Positions 32,699 through 44,527 are shown, counted from the first letter of the stretch. The stretch is DNA of 64,000 nt from Stenotrophomonas maltophilia (GCF_900186865.1 NZ_LT906480.1:2312001-2376000); one strand, 5' to 3'. Notes: generated from the sequence alone by a model not told the origin. Numbers and translations: made by a program.

Positions 32699-33487
32699 TC
32701 AGGCTTCCGTGACCCAGTGGGGCGCGCGCTTGTCGAGGAAGGCGCCCAGGCCTTCCTGGCCCTCGGCCGACACCCGCAGGCGCGCGATCAGGGCGGCATT
32801 ATCGCGATCCAGGGTGTCGCGGTCATGGCTGTCGCGGACCTGGCGGACCAGTTGCTTGGCGGTGGACGAGGCGATCGGGCCGGCCTTGTCGAGCAGGGCC
32901 AGCTGGCGTTGCACGGCCTCGTCCAGGCGTTCGGGCTCGACCAGCTGGTGGACCAGGCCGATGCGCAGCGCAGTGTCGGCGTCGAAATGCTCGCCGGTGG
33001 CGAACCAGCGGCGGGCCTGGCGCGGGCCGATGGCTTCGATCACATAGGGCGAGATCACCGCCGGCAGCAGGCCGAGGCGGCTTTCGGTCAAGCCGAAGCG
33101 GGCCGAGGTGCTGGCGATGGCGATGTCGCAGCAGGCGACCAGGCCGACGCCGCCGCCGAAGGCCGCGCCATGGACCCGGGCCAGGGTCGGCTTGGGCAGC
33201 TCGTCCAGGGTGCGCATCAGCCGGGCCAGGGCCAGCGAGTCCTCGCGGTTATCGGCTTCGCTGGCCGCCGCCATGCCGCGCATCCACTGCATGTCGGCAC
33301 CGGCCGAGAAGGAGGCGCCGTGGCCGGCCAGCACCACCGCGCGCACCGAAGCATCGTGGCCGGCGGCCTCCAGTGCGGCGGTCAGCCGGGCGATCAGCCC
33401 GGCGTCAAAGGCGTTGTGCAGCTCCGGCCGGTTCAGCCAGAGGGTGAGGACGGCGCCGCTGCGCTCGATCTGCAAAGCATCGTTCAT
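32699..33487 (-). CDS. liuC: Enoyl-CoA hydratase, probable methylglutaconyl-CoA hydratase
   Basis: Crotonase-fold hydratase/isomerase of 262 aa. The oxyanion-hole segments are HGASFSAGADMQWMRGMAA near residue 55 and HGAAFGGGVGLVACCDIAIAS near 105, followed by FGLTESRLGLLPAVISPYVIEAIG with the catalytic Glu region. The clustering with HMG-CoA lyase suggests the leucine/isovalerate (Liu) step from 3-methylglutaconyl-CoA to HMG-CoA. The other liu genes are not in this window. It is the first gene of its operon and is divergent from feoA. Confidence 0.8.
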   Translation of the reverse strand: MNDALQIERSGAVLTLWLNRPELHNAFDAGLIARLTAALEAAGHDASVRAVVLAGHGASFSAGADMQWMRGMAAASEADNREDSLALARLMRTLDELPKPTLARVHGAAFGGGVGLVACCDIAIASTSARFGLTESRLGLLPAVISPYVIEAIGPRQARRWFATGEHFDADTALRIGLVHQLVEPERLDEAVQRQLALLDKAGPIASSTAKQLVRQVRDSHDRDTLDRDNAALIARLRVSAEGQEGLGAFLDKRAPHWVTEA

Positions 33488-33565
33488 GGGATTCCAGGGT
33501 CACTCCATACCTGTATGGATCATAGCGGGCCATTGGTCATGGGCCATGACGCGACGCGGGAATGT

Positions 33566-33588
33566 TAGAATCGAGAACCATTTACATC
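33566..33588 (+). promoter_or_regulatory. Candidate feo promoter and Fur-like site
   Basis: In the 119-nt divergent gap before feoA, TAGAAT at 33566-33571 is a good -10 match, and the overlapping AT-rich stretch AGAATCGAGAACCATTTAC loosely resembles a Fur box. The match is partial (about half the consensus positions), so this is a weak call supported mainly by the known iron control of feo operons. Confidence 0.3.
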
Positions 33589-33606
33589 CAGCAGAGAACA
33601 CGCTAG

Positions 33607-33861
33607 ATGACGCTGTCCGAACTGCCGCTGCACACCTCGGCCGTGGTCGAGTCCGTGCAGGACCTGCATGCCAACGATGCCATCGCCCGTCGCCTGCGCG
33701 AGCTGGGTTTCGTGAAGGGCGAGGAAGTGCGCCTGGTGGCCAAGGGTCCGGTGGGGGGAGAGCCGCTGCTGGTGCAGGTCGGGTTCACCCGTTTCGCGCT
33801 GCGGATCAGTGAAGCCAAGCGGGTCGTGGTCGACGCCGCCAGCCAGGAACGACGCGCATGA
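33607..33861 (+). CDS. feoA: Ferrous iron transport protein A
   Basis: Small SH3-like cytoplasmic protein of 84 aa that supports the FeoB iron(II) transporter. The family pattern is visible: LRELGFVKGEEVRLVAKGPVG near residue 30 and a C-terminal FALRISEAKRVVVD strand. The stop overlaps the feoB start (ATGA), giving translational coupling. It opens a three-gene feo operon divergent from the leucine-degradation genes. Confidence 0.92.
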   Translation: MTLSELPLHTSAVVESVQDLHANDAIARRLRELGFVKGEEVRLVAKGPVGGEPLLVQVGFTRFALRISEAKRVVVDAASQERRA

Positions 33862-35723
33862 CTGCTACTGCCACTACCGCCCCCTTGCGCGTTGCGCTGG
33901 TTGGTAACCCCAACAGCGGCAAGACCGCACTGTTCAACCAGCTGACCGGCAGCCGGCAGAAGGTTGCCAACTACACTGGCGTCACCGTCGAGCGCAAGGA
34001 AGGCCGTCTGCGTGCGCCGTCCGGCCGCGAGTTCGCGGTACTCGATCTTCCGGGCGCCTACAGCCTGCATCCGGCCAGCCTGGACGAGGCGATCACCCGT
34101 GACCTGTGCCGGGGCTTCTACCCGGGCGAAGCCGCGCCGGATGTGCTGCTGTGCGTGATCGACGCCACCAACCTGCGCCTGCACCTGCGCTTCGCGCTGG
34201 AACTGCGCGAGCTGGGCAAGCCGATGGTGGTGGCGCTGAACATGGTTGATGCGGCCCAGCGCCGTGGCATCCAGGTGGACGTGGCCGCGCTGGAGCGCGA
34301 GCTGGGCGTGCCGGTAGTGGAGACCGTGGCGGTGCGCAAGCAGGGCGCCAAGGCCCTGGTCGAACGCCTGGATGCGATGGTCCCGCACCTGGATGCACCG
34401 GTGCCGGGCCCGGAAGGTGGCATCGATTACCACGCCAAGGTGCGCGAGATCCTGTCGGTGGCCGTGCGCATGCCGGCGCGGACCGCGAAGATCGACGACG
34501 CGCTGGACCGCTGGCTGCTGCACCCGGTGTTCGGCCTGATCAGCCTGGCGGTGGTGATGTTCCTGATCTTCCAGGCCGTGTACGCCTGGGCGACGCCGCT
34601 GATGGACGCCATCGAGGCCGGTTTCGCCTGGCTCGGCGCCTTCGTCGGCAGCGTGCTGCCGGAAGGCCCGCTGGCCAGCCTGCTGACCGACGGCATCATC
34701 GCCGGTGTCGGTGGCGTGGTGGTGTTCCTGCCGCAGATCCTGATCCTGTTCTTCTTCATCCTGGTGCTGGAGGAATCCGGCTACCTGCCGCGTGCGGCGT
34801 TCCTGCTCGACCGCATGATGGCCGCTGCCGGCCTGTCCGGTCGCTCGTTCATCCCGCTGCTGTCCAGCTTCGCCTGCGCAGTGCCGGGCATCATGTCCAC
34901 GCGCAGCATCCAGGACCCGCGTGACCGCCTGGCCACGATCCTGGTGGCGCCGCTGATGACCTGTTCCGCACGCCTGCCGGTGTACGCGCTGCTGATCGGT
35001 TCGTTCATTCCGCAGAAGACGGTGTGGGGCGTGTTCAACCAGCAGGGCCTGGTGCTGTTCGGCCTGTACGCGGCCGGCATCCTCAGCGCGCTGGCGATGT
35101 CGTGGATCATGAAGAAGTGGCGCCGCGACAAGAGCGAGCATCCGCTGATGCTGGAACTGCCGTCGTACCGCCTGCCGCACGTGCGTGACCTGGCGGTCGG
35201 CCTGTACGAGCGCGGCATGATCTTCCTCAAGCGCGTTGGCGGCATCATCCTGGCGCTGACCATCCTGCTGTGGGTGCTGCTGTCGTTCCCGGCAGCGCCG
35301 GCGGGGGCCACCATGCCCGCGATCGATTACAGCTACGCCGGCCAGATCGGCCATGCGATGGCGGCATTCTTCGCGCCGCTGGGCTTCAACTGGCAGATCT
35401 GCATCGCGCTGATCCCGGGCCTGGCCGCGCGTGAAGTGGCGGTGTCTTCACTGGCCACCGTGTATGCGCTGTCGGCAGCCGATGACGATGCCGCCAGCCA
35501 AGCACTGACCCCGCTGATCAGCGATGGCTGGTCGCTGGCCACCGCACTGTCGCTGCTGGTCTGGTACATCTACGCCCCGATGTGCATCTCGACGCTGGCC
35601 ACCATCAAGCGCGAGACCAACTCGTGGAAGCAGATGGGCTTCGCTGCGTTCTACCTGTTCGCGGCGGCCTACGTGGCCGCCCTGATCACCTACCAGGTGA
35701 CCAGGGCGCTGGGAGGCGGCTGA
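33858..35723 (+). CDS. feoB: Ferrous iron transporter FeoB
   Basis: Inner-membrane iron(II) transporter of 621 aa with an N-terminal G-domain. GTPase motifs: G1 VGNPNSGKTALFN near residue 14, G3 DLPGAYSL near 61, and G4 NMVD near 126. Gate and permease blocks follow, including SCSARLPVYALLIGSFIP and ISTLATIKRETNSWK, with about eight membrane segments. Length is at the shorter end for the family. Expected to import Fe2+ under low oxygen. The stop overlaps the next ATG by one base. Confidence 0.95.
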   Translation: MTATATTAPLRVALVGNPNSGKTALFNQLTGSRQKVANYTGVTVERKEGRLRAPSGREFAVLDLPGAYSLHPASLDEAITRDLCRGFYPGEAAPDVLLCVIDATNLRLHLRFALELRELGKPMVVALNMVDAAQRRGIQVDVAALERELGVPVVETVAVRKQGAKALVERLDAMVPHLDAPVPGPEGGIDYHAKVREILSVAVRMPARTAKIDDALDRWLLHPVFGLISLAVVMFLIFQAVYAWATPLMDAIEAGFAWLGAFVGSVLPEGPLASLLTDGIIAGVGGVVVFLPQILILFFFILVLEESGYLPRAAFLLDRMMAAAGLSGRSFIPLLSSFACAVPGIMSTRSIQDPRDRLATILVAPLMTCSARLPVYALLIGSFIPQKTVWGVFNQQGLVLFGLYAAGILSALAMSWIMKKWRRDKSEHPLMLELPSYRLPHVRDLAVGLYERGMIFLKRVGGIILALTILLWVLLSFPAAPAGATMPAIDYSYAGQIGHAMAAFFAPLGFNWQICIALIPGLAAREVAVSSLATVYALSAADDDAASQALTPLISDGWSLATALSLLVWYIYAPMCISTLATIKRETNSWKQMGFAAFYLFAAAYVAALITYQVTRALGGG

Positions 35724-35977
35724 TGGATGCCGGCCTGCTGATCCAGTACCTGATCATCGCGGTGGCCGTGCTGGTCAGTGCCTGGGTGGTGCTGAAGAAG
35801 CAGTTCCCCGGTACCGTGCGCAAGCTGCGCGGTGCGTTGGCGCTGGCCCTGCTGAAGCCGGGCCGTGCTGCCTGGCTGCAGGCGCTGGGGCGGAAGGTCG
35901 CGCCGCCGGCGAGCGGGAGTGGTGGCGCCTGTGGCGGTTGCGACAGCTGCGGGCCGACTCCGCCGAAGCGGCACTGA
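35723..35977 (+). CDS. Single-TM Cys-rich protein of the feo operon
   Basis: Protein of 84 aa starting at the ATG at 35723, which shares one base with the feoB stop. It has one N-terminal membrane helix (LIQYLIIAVAVLVSAWVVL), a basic segment, and a C-terminal cysteine cluster GGACGGCDSCGPTPPKRH. This layout resembles the FeoB-associated Cys-rich membrane proteins that occupy the third position of many feo operons in place of FeoC; in other annotations it appears as a DUF6587-type protein. The cysteines could bind iron or an Fe-S cluster. Confidence 0.75.
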   Translation: MDAGLLIQYLIIAVAVLVSAWVVLKKQFPGTVRKLRGALALALLKPGRAAWLQALGRKVAPPASGSGGACGGCDSCGPTPPKRH

Positions 35978-35996
35978 CGCTGCTTCTCCTGCGCTG

Positions 35997-36020
35997 GTGG
36001 GTGCGAACCTTGGTTCGCAC
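35997..36020. repeat. SMAG-type palindrome, single
   Basis: Degenerate head GTGG at 35997-36000 and a 9-bp stem GTGCGAACC/GGTTCGCAC (36001-36009/36012-36020). It lies between the convergent feo operon and the DUF4304-like gene and may act as a 3'-end hairpin. Confidence 0.7.
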
Positions 36021-36031
36021 GCTTCCGGGGT

Positions 36032-36493
36032 TCAGACCTCTCTGCGGATGATCGCCCGGAAGCGTCCATCCCGATTCAATTGCCGCACCGATTCCCGGTT
36101 CCCATGGGTTGCCGCGAAGCCGGCCACGTCGGCAAGGGCATCGAGCAGCAGGCCTTTCAGTCCGTCGCGGTTACCAGCCTGCAGCAGGTCTTCAAGATCC
36201 TGCTGGATGAAGGCCCGGCGCAGGCCTGGTGTCTCTTCGATCCGCCAGTCGACGTGGGGCGTGGGAATGCTGGAGCGGTACCTGAAAGCCGTTTCAAGAT
36301 CGTCAGGTGCGAGGGGATGCTCGAGCAGCTCTGGAAAGTAGAGTCCAGCATTCACATAGAAACCCCGGCTTTCGCTGGCACGCTGGTGATTCACGACAAG
36401 CAGGGCGTCATCCAGCAAGCGGTAGCGGGTAGTCGTGGTCCCGGCAAAGCCGGTCTTCCTGGCGCACTTGCTGAAGACAGTCGAGGATTTCAT
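36032..36493 (-). CDS. DUF4304-like protein
   Basis: Cytoplasmic protein of 153 aa when started at the ATG at 36493 (MKSSTVFSKCARKTGFAG). The order of blocks, RYRLLDDALLVVNHQRASESRGFYVNAGLYFPEL then HVDWRIEE, is like DUF4304, a family seen near toxin-immunity and defence genes but without known function. An eight-G run at 36516-36523 lies just upstream. An in-frame ATG at 36595, within a SMAG palindrome, would place that run inside the coding region. No Shine-Dalgarno decides between them. Confidence 0.55.
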   Translation of the reverse strand: MKSSTVFSKCARKTGFAGTTTTRYRLLDDALLVVNHQRASESRGFYVNAGLYFPELLEHPLAPDDLETAFRYRSSIPTPHVDWRIEETPGLRRAFIQQDLEDLLQAGNRDGLKGLLLDALADVAGFAATHGNRESVRQLNRDGRFRAIIRREV

Positions 36494-36593
36494 GGGCTTT
36501 GCCCGGGCCGGAACAGGGGGGGGCACAGCCTTGAGGCGCGGTGCCTGGCGGTCAATTGGCAAACGCGACACGCGGAACACTGGCCACCATTTC

Positions 36594-36616
36594 ATCCACG
36601 CATGGCGTGGATCTAC
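36594..36616. repeat. SMAG-type palindrome providing a stop codon
   Basis: Stem ATCCACGC/GCGTGGAT (36594-36601/36605-36612) with CTAC at 36613-36616, i.e. GTAG on the minus strand. The TAG of that GTAG is the stop codon of the flavoprotein gene. Confidence 0.75.
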
Positions 36617-37194
36617 CAGGCGCGTGAGCCCAGGTCCGCCGCCAGCGCCAGCCACTTGCTGCGTTGTGCCGCTGTACTGCTGCGTACAGCGCCAAGGCGG
36701 CTGACACGCACCGGGCGGATGCCGCAGAACTGCAGGATGGTGGCGCGGATCTGGGCGACGCCCGGGTCGCGGTAGATCCAGCGGTAGTACCAGGGCGGCG
36801 TATCCAGCGTGGTGATCACCCGCGCGCTGCGCCCGGCCAGCAGCCGGTCCCACCACACCGAATCGCGCCGGTAGCGGAAGGCGTACCCCGGCAGCAGCAC
36901 GCGATCGAAGAAGCCCTTCAGCAGTGCCGGCATCGCGCCCCACCAGGTGGGGTAGACCAGCACCAGGTGATCGCAGGCCTCGATCGCTTCCGCGGCGTCC
37001 TGCAGGTCGGCTTCCAGCGGCTGGATCTGACGGTAGCCGTGGCGCAGTACCGGGTCGAACTGGAGGTCACCCAGCGCGATCAGGCGTACCTGGTGACCGG
37101 CGTTCTCGGCGGCGGTGGCGTAGCGCTGGGCGAGGGCGCCGCACAGGCTGTCGCGGTCGGGATGGCCGAGCAGGATCAGGATGGAACGGGACAC
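36613..37194 (-). CDS. NAD(P)H:quinone oxidoreductase-like flavoprotein
   Basis: Flavodoxin-like fold protein of 193 aa of the KefF/NQO/MdaB group. The start is the GTG at 37194 with GAGG 5 nt upstream. Family features: ILILLGHPDRDSLCGALAQ at the N-terminus, LVLVYPTWWGAMPALLKGFFDRVLLPGYAF near residue 75 (FMN/FAD contact loop), and TLDTPPWYYRWIYRDP. It should transfer two electrons from NAD(P)H to quinones or electrophiles. A MerR regulator and an SDR lie upstream on the same strand, suggesting a redox-responsive operon. Its stop codon is the TAG of a SMAG head. Confidence 0.82.
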   Translation of the reverse strand: MSRSILILLGHPDRDSLCGALAQRYATAAENAGHQVRLIALGDLQFDPVLRHGYRQIQPLEADLQDAAEAIEACDHLVLVYPTWWGAMPALLKGFFDRVLLPGYAFRYRRDSVWWDRLLAGRSARVITTLDTPPWYYRWIYRDPGVAQIRATILQFCGIRPVRVSRLGAVRSSTAAQRSKWLALAADLGSRAW

Positions 37195-37231
37195 GGCAAC
37201 CTCGGGCAATGGAAAGTGCGCGAGGTTGGGG

Positions 37232-37248
37232 TCTGCCCCAGGGGCAGA
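37232..37248. repeat. Short hairpin after the MerR gene
   Basis: TCTGCCCC at 37232-37239 and GGGGCAGA at 37241-37248 form an 8-bp stem with a single-base loop, starting directly after the MerR stop on the minus strand. It may be a decayed relative of the GGGGTC-type hairpins seen elsewhere in the window. Confidence 0.4.
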
Positions 37249-37249
37249 G

Positions 37250-37645
37250 TCAAACCGGGGTGGTGCAGCCGCTGGGTTCCAGGATGCAGTCGCCGCTGCC
37301 GGAGTGCAGCCACTGCTGCAGTTCGTCGCTGACCAGCTGCAGGTCGCGCTCGACCTGTGCCAGCCGCATCCGCTCGTCGGCGATGCGGCCGCGCTGCTGC
37401 TCCAGCAAGGCCAGTACCGCTGGCCAGTCGAGCCGTCCATCGCGGCCCTGCAGGCGTGAGATCGCGGCCAGGGTGATGCCCAGCCCCAGTGCCTGACGGA
37501 TCAGCTGCACCCAGGCCACGTCCTGTTCGCTGTAGTCGCGATAGCGGTTCAGGCGTGGCACCGGCGGCAGTAGTCCGCGCGCCTCGTACAGGCGGATGGC
37601 CTTGGCACTGGCGCCGGTCAGGCGGCTGACTTCGGAGATGCGCAT
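37250..37645 (-). CDS. MerR-family transcriptional regulator
   Basis: MerR-type activator of 131 aa from the ATG at 37645 (MRISEVSRLTGASAKAIRLYEARGLLPP). The winged helix-turn-helix is followed by RYRDYSEQDVAWVQLIRQALGLGITLAAI and a coiled-coil dimerisation helix. There is a short tail with one or two cysteines (GDCILEPSGCTTPV), too few and too far apart to claim SoxR-like Fe-S binding. It sits 4 nt after the SDR stop and 55 nt before the flavoprotein gene, so it likely controls this operon in response to an electrophile or drug. Confidence 0.85.
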   Translation of the reverse strand: MRISEVSRLTGASAKAIRLYEARGLLPPVPRLNRYRDYSEQDVAWVQLIRQALGLGITLAAISRLQGRDGRLDWPAVLALLEQQRGRIADERMRLAQVERDLQLVSDELQQWLHSGSGDCILEPSGCTTPV

Positions 37646-37649
37646 CGAC

Positions 37650-38411
37650 TCAGTCCCGCACCAGCCCGCCATCGACCACCAGGTTCTGACCGGTCACCGC
37701 GCGCGACCAGGGGCTGGCGAAGAACAGCGCGGCATCGGCGAACTCGGCCGGCGTGGTGACGCTGCGCAGTGGCGTGTTGGCGGCGATGTAGTCGAACACT
37801 GCTTCCGGGGTGGCGGCGCTGGCATCGGTGGTGCGCAGCAGGCCGCCCGACAACATGTTCACGGTGATGCCATGCGGGCCGAGGTCGCCGGCCAGGGTAC
37901 GGGTCAGCGACAGCAGTGCGGCCTTGGCGGCGGTGTAGTCGTGATAGGGCACCACCGGATTCTGGAACAGGTTGGTGCCGATGTTGATCACCCGACCGAA
38001 GCGACGGGCCTGCATGCCGGGCAGGGCGGCCTGCACGGTGTTCAGCGCGCCGCGCACGCTGCCCTCGAACTGCGCCTGGAACGCCGGCCAGCCGATGTCG
38101 GCGGCGCTGTCGCGGGCATCACCATTGAACGAGAACGCTGCCAATGCATTGTTGACTACGGTGGTGACGCCCTGGCCGAAGTGGGCCAGGGCGTGCTGCA
38201 GCATTGCATCGACCTCGGCGCGCTCAGTGACATCGGCCGGCAGCGCGATCGCCTGTCCGCCCAGCTCGGCAGCCAGAGCACGTGCGGCGCCTTCGCTTCG
38301 GTGGTAGTTGATGATGACGCGCGCGCCCTGGGCGGCGAAGGCGCGGGCGATGTGCTGGCCAAGTCCGCGCCCGGCACCGGTGACCAGCACCAGCTGTTCG
38401 CTGATCTGCAT
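37650..38411 (-). CDS. SDR-family oxidoreductase
   Basis: Short-chain dehydrogenase of 253 aa starting at the ATG at 38411 (MQISEQLVLVTGAGRGLGQHIARAFAAQGA); the much longer open frame reads through the divergent dapB and carA and is spurious. Motifs: TGAGRGLG near residue 11, NNALAAF near 88 in place of the usual NNAG, GRVINIGTN with Ser replaced by Gly-Thr, and YHDYTAAKAALLSL (YxxxK). It resembles 3-oxoacyl-ACP reductase FabG-like proteins. First gene of the SDR-MerR-flavoprotein operon, divergent from dapB. Confidence 0.82.
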   Translation of the reverse strand: MQISEQLVLVTGAGRGLGQHIARAFAAQGARVIINYHRSEGAARALAAELGGQAIALPADVTERAEVDAMLQHALAHFGQGVTTVVNNALAAFSFNGDARDSAADIGWPAFQAQFEGSVRGALNTVQAALPGMQARRFGRVINIGTNLFQNPVVPYHDYTAAKAALLSLTRTLAGDLGPHGITVNMLSGGLLRTTDASAATPEAVFDYIAANTPLRSVTTPAEFADAALFFASPWSRAVTGQNLVVDGGLVRD

Positions 38412-38501
38412 GAGGGAACTGCCATCCATTGCATGAAAGGGCATGCAGCGTAGCAGCGATGGCGCTTGCCGGAGCGGGCGTGCTGCCGCTAGCCTGCAGG
38501 C

Positions 38502-39221
38502 ATGAACCAGACTCCCCTGCGATTGCTCATCCACGGTGCCTCCGGGCGCATGGGCCAGGCCCTGCTGCGGCTGGCCGCCGAACATCCCGAAACCCTGCAG
38601 ATCGCCGCTGCGGTGACGGGTCGTGCGCCGGCCCAGCGCGTGGTCGATGGCGTACCGTTCTTCGCGGCCAGCGAGCTGCCCGGTGCGCCGGCATTCGACG
38701 TGGCGATCGACTTCAGCCTGCCCGAGGGTTTCGACCCGATTCTGGCACTGTGCGTGGAACGTGGTGCGGGGCTGGTCTCGGGCACTACCGGCATTTCCAG
38801 CACGCAGCGCCAGGCGCTGGAGGCGGCGGCGGCGAGGATCCCGCTGGTCTGGGCGTCGAATTTCAGCCTGGGCGTGGCGGTGCTGGACGAGCTGGTCGAG
38901 CGTGCGGCGCAGGCGCTGGCCGGCTGGGACTGTGACATCGTCGAGTCTCACCACACCCAGAAGAAGGACGCGCCGTCGGGCACTGCACTGACCCTGGGCG
39001 CGGCCGCGCAGCGGGGCGGGGCGGAGCCGCACTATGCCAGCCTGCGCGCTGGTGACATCGTCGGCGAGCATCTGGTGCAGTTCACCGGGCTGGGCGAGCG
39101 CATCGAGCTGGTGCACCGGGCCACCAACCGCGACATTTTCGCCCGCGGCGCCCTGTTCGCCGCCCGCCAGCTGCAGGGCCGCGCCCCGGGCAGCTACCGG
39201 GTACGGGACCTGCTGGCGTAA
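38502..39221 (+). CDS. dapB: 4-hydroxy-tetrahydrodipicolinate reductase
   Basis: Lysine/diaminopimelate pathway reductase of 239 aa. The NAD(P)H motif is IHGASGRMGQALLRLA near residue 10. SGTTGISSTQRQAL and the active-site ESHHTQKKDAPSGTAL (catalytic His and Lys) occur near 90 and 150, and the C-terminal FTGLGERIELVHRATNRDIFARGAL closes the substrate domain. It is a little shorter than E. coli DapB. In xanthomonads dapB precedes carAB, as here; a SMAG dimer separates them. Confidence 0.93.
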   Translation: MNQTPLRLLIHGASGRMGQALLRLAAEHPETLQIAAAVTGRAPAQRVVDGVPFFAASELPGAPAFDVAIDFSLPEGFDPILALCVERGAGLVSGTTGISSTQRQALEAAAARIPLVWASNFSLGVAVLDELVERAAQALAGWDCDIVESHHTQKKDAPSGTALTLGAAAQRGGAEPHYASLRAGDIVGEHLVQFTGLGERIELVHRATNRDIFARGALFAARQLQGRAPGSYRVRDLLA

Positions 39222-39225
39222 GGCG

Positions 39226-39299
39226 GTAGTGCCGGCCGCTGGCCGGCAACCTTGGGTTACGGGGCGCCAATGGGATTGCCGGCCAGCGGCCGGCACTAC
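39226..39299. repeat. SMAG palindrome pair, classic inverted dimer
   Basis: GTAG at 39226-39229 with TGCCGGCC/GGCCGGCA (39230-39237/39241-39248) and the mirror unit 39277-39284/39288-39295 followed by CTAC (39296-39299). This is the clearest SMAG dimer in the window. The gap from dapB to carA (309 nt) holds this dimer and about 230 nt of carA leader. Confidence 0.88.
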
Positions 39300-39397
39300 C
39301 CGGTAGCGGGTGCCGCATACGCCGCCGGATTGAAATGAATGCGCAATCGCCCGTTCATGAAGCGCGATAACCGCTGGCGCGAGCGCCCCGGCAGCGC

Positions 39398-39403
39398 TAC
39401 AAT
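39398..39403 (+). promoter_or_regulatory. Candidate -10 element for carAB
   Basis: TACAAT at 39398-39403 is a five-of-six match to the sigma-70 -10 consensus, about 125 nt before the carA GTG. The -35 region 17 nt upstream (TGGCGC) is poor. The leader between contains a T6 run at 39457-39462 after GC-rich sequence, which could reflect attenuation, but I see no clear alternative hairpins. Confidence 0.3.
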
Positions 39404-39530
39404 TCGCACTCGCCGAATCACGAAAGCCGGACCGGTCCCAGACCGCACGTCCGCGCTTTTTTGCAACCGGATTTCCGTGAAGCGCAGGCGTGACTTCGGC
39501 AGCCCCCTCGGTAGCCAAAGTGAGATTCCC

Positions 39531-40658
39531 GTGACCCAAGCCGCAATCCTCGTCCTCGAAGACGGCACCGTATTCGAGGGCGAATCCGTAGGCGCGCCCG
39601 GCCTGTCCGTCGGTGAGGTGGTGTTCAACACCGCCATGACCGGCTACCAGGAAGTATTGACCGACCCGTCCTACGCCCGGCAGATGGTCACGCTGACCTA
39701 TCCGCATATCGGCAACACCGGCATGACCGACCAGGACAATGAAGCGTCCAAGGTGTGGTCGGCCGGCCTGATCGTGCGCGATGTTCCCCGTCGCCCCAGC
39801 AACTGGCGCAGCCAGGTGTCGCTGCAGGACTGGCTGATCCAGCGTGGCGTGGTTGCCATCGCCGGCATCGACACCCGCAAGCTGACCCGCATCCTGCGCG
39901 AGAAGGGCGCGCAGAACGGTGCGCTGATGGCCGGCGACATCGACGTGGAAAAGGCACTGGAAGCCGCCCGCAAGTTCCCGGGGCTAAAGGGCATGGATCT
40001 GGCCAAGGTCGTTACTACCGAGAAGACCTACACCTGGACCGAGGGCCAGCTGGACCTGGATGCCAATGCCTTCGTCAGCGTGCCGGCCAAGTACAAGGTC
40101 GTGGCCTACGATTTCGGCGTGAAGACCAACATCCTGCGCATGCTGGCCGAGCGCGGCTGCGAAGTGACCGTGGTGCCCGCGCAGACCCCGGCCGCCGAAG
40201 TGCTGGCGCTGAAGCCGGACGGCGTGTTCCTGTCCAACGGCCCGGGTGACCCGGAACCGTGCGACTACGCCATCGAAGCGATCAAGACCTTCATCGACGT
40301 GAAGATCCCGACCTTCGGCATCTGCCTTGGCCACCAGCTGCTGGGCCTGGCCTCGGGCGCGCAGACCATGAAGATGGGCCACGGCCACCACGGTGCCAAC
40401 CACCCGGTGCAGGACCTGGACAGCGGCCGGGTGATGATCACCTCGCAGAACCACGGCTTCGCGATCGATGAAGCGACCCTGCCGCCGACCCTGCGCGTGA
40501 CCCACCGCTCGCTGTTCGATGGCACCAACCAGGGCGTGGCCCGCACCGACGTGCCGGCGTTCTCGTTCCAGGGCCATCCGGAAGCGTCGCCGGGCCCGAC
40601 CGATGTCGGCCCGCTGTTCGACCGCTTCGTGGTGCTGATGGAGCAGGCCAAGGCGTGA
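39531..40658 (+). CDS. carA: Carbamoyl-phosphate synthase small subunit
   Basis: Glutamine amidotransferase subunit of 375 aa that feeds ammonia to CarB for arginine and pyrimidine synthesis. The start is the GTG at 39531 ([19 protein letters not shown]), typical for the family; the longer frame has no supporting leader. The class I GATase triad is visible: Cys in [15 protein letters not shown] near residue 268, and His/Glu in [13 protein letters not shown] near 350. The N-terminal CPSase small domain has [20 protein letters not shown]. carB follows after 149 nt. Confidence 0.95.
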   Translation: MTQAAILVLEDGTVFEGESVGAPGLSVGEVVFNTAMTGYQEVLTDPSYARQMVTLTYPHIGNTGMTDQDNEASKVWSAGLIVRDVPRRPSNWRSQVSLQDWLIQRGVVAIAGIDTRKLTRILREKGAQNGALMAGDIDVEKALEAARKFPGLKGMDLAKVVTTEKTYTWTEGQLDLDANAFVSVPAKYKVVAYDFGVKTNILRMLAERGCEVTVVPAQTPAAEVLALKPDGVFLSNGPGDPEPCDYAIEAIKTFIDVKIPTFGICLGHQLLGLASGAQTMKMGHGHHGANHPVQDLDSGRVMITSQNHGFAIDEATLPPTLRVTHRSLFDGTNQGVARTDVPAFSFQGHPEASPGPTDVGPLFDRFVVLMEQAKA

Positions 40659-40807
40659 TCAGTACGCCGCCGGCCCCCCGGTGGCGTCGCGATGGACCGT
40701 AAACCCCGCATCGCTGCTGCCCCTGGCGCGGCGCTGCGGATCAAGATTCCTGATCGACAGCGTGCGATCACTCCCCCTTGTCACGCTGTACTGACTTAGA
40801 GAAGAAA

Positions 40808-44046
<3,239 letters not shown>

Positions 44047-44050
<4 letters not shown>

Positions 44051-44523
44051 GAGCCCCCATCACGATGAAGGGCGCGCAGAAGCTGCGCGACGAACTGGAT
44101 CACCTGAAGTCGGTCAAGCGCCCGAAGGTGATCGCGGCCATCGCCGAAGCGCGTGAGCATGGCGACCTGAAGGAGAATGCCGAGTACCACGCCGCGCGCG
44201 AGGAACAGGGCTTCATCGAAGGCCGCATCAAGCAGCTGGAAGGCGAGCTGTCGCACGCCGAGATCATCGACGTGAGCAAGCTCAATGCCGGCTCCAAGGT
44301 GGTGTTCGGCGCCAGCGTGACGCTGGCCGACGTGGAAACCGACGAAGAGAAGAAGTACCAGATCGTCGGTGACCTGGAGGCGGACATCAAGCAGGGCCTG
44401 ATCGCGATTTCCTCGCCGGTGGCGCGCGCGATGATCGGCAAGCTGGAAGGTGATTCGATCGTGATCGACGCCCCGGCCGGCCAGCGCGAGTACGAGATCG
44501 TCAGCGTCAGCTACGTGGACTGA
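44047..44523 (+). CDS. greA: Transcription elongation factor GreA
   Basis: GreA of 158 aa that rescues backtracked RNA polymerase by stimulating transcript cleavage. The N-terminal coiled coil carries the acidic tip in [20 protein letters not shown] near residue 40 (D and E of the DLxENxEY motif), and the C-terminal FKBP-like domain ends [18 protein letters not shown]. It starts within the carB stop (ATGA), so carAB-greA are coupled, as in Xanthomonas. Confidence 0.95.
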
Positions 44524-44527
44524 CCCG

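Noticed and set aside
38412..39707. Long minus-strand extension upstream of the SDR gene.
   Set aside because: It crosses dapB, a SMAG dimer and the carA start; SDR homology begins only at 38411.
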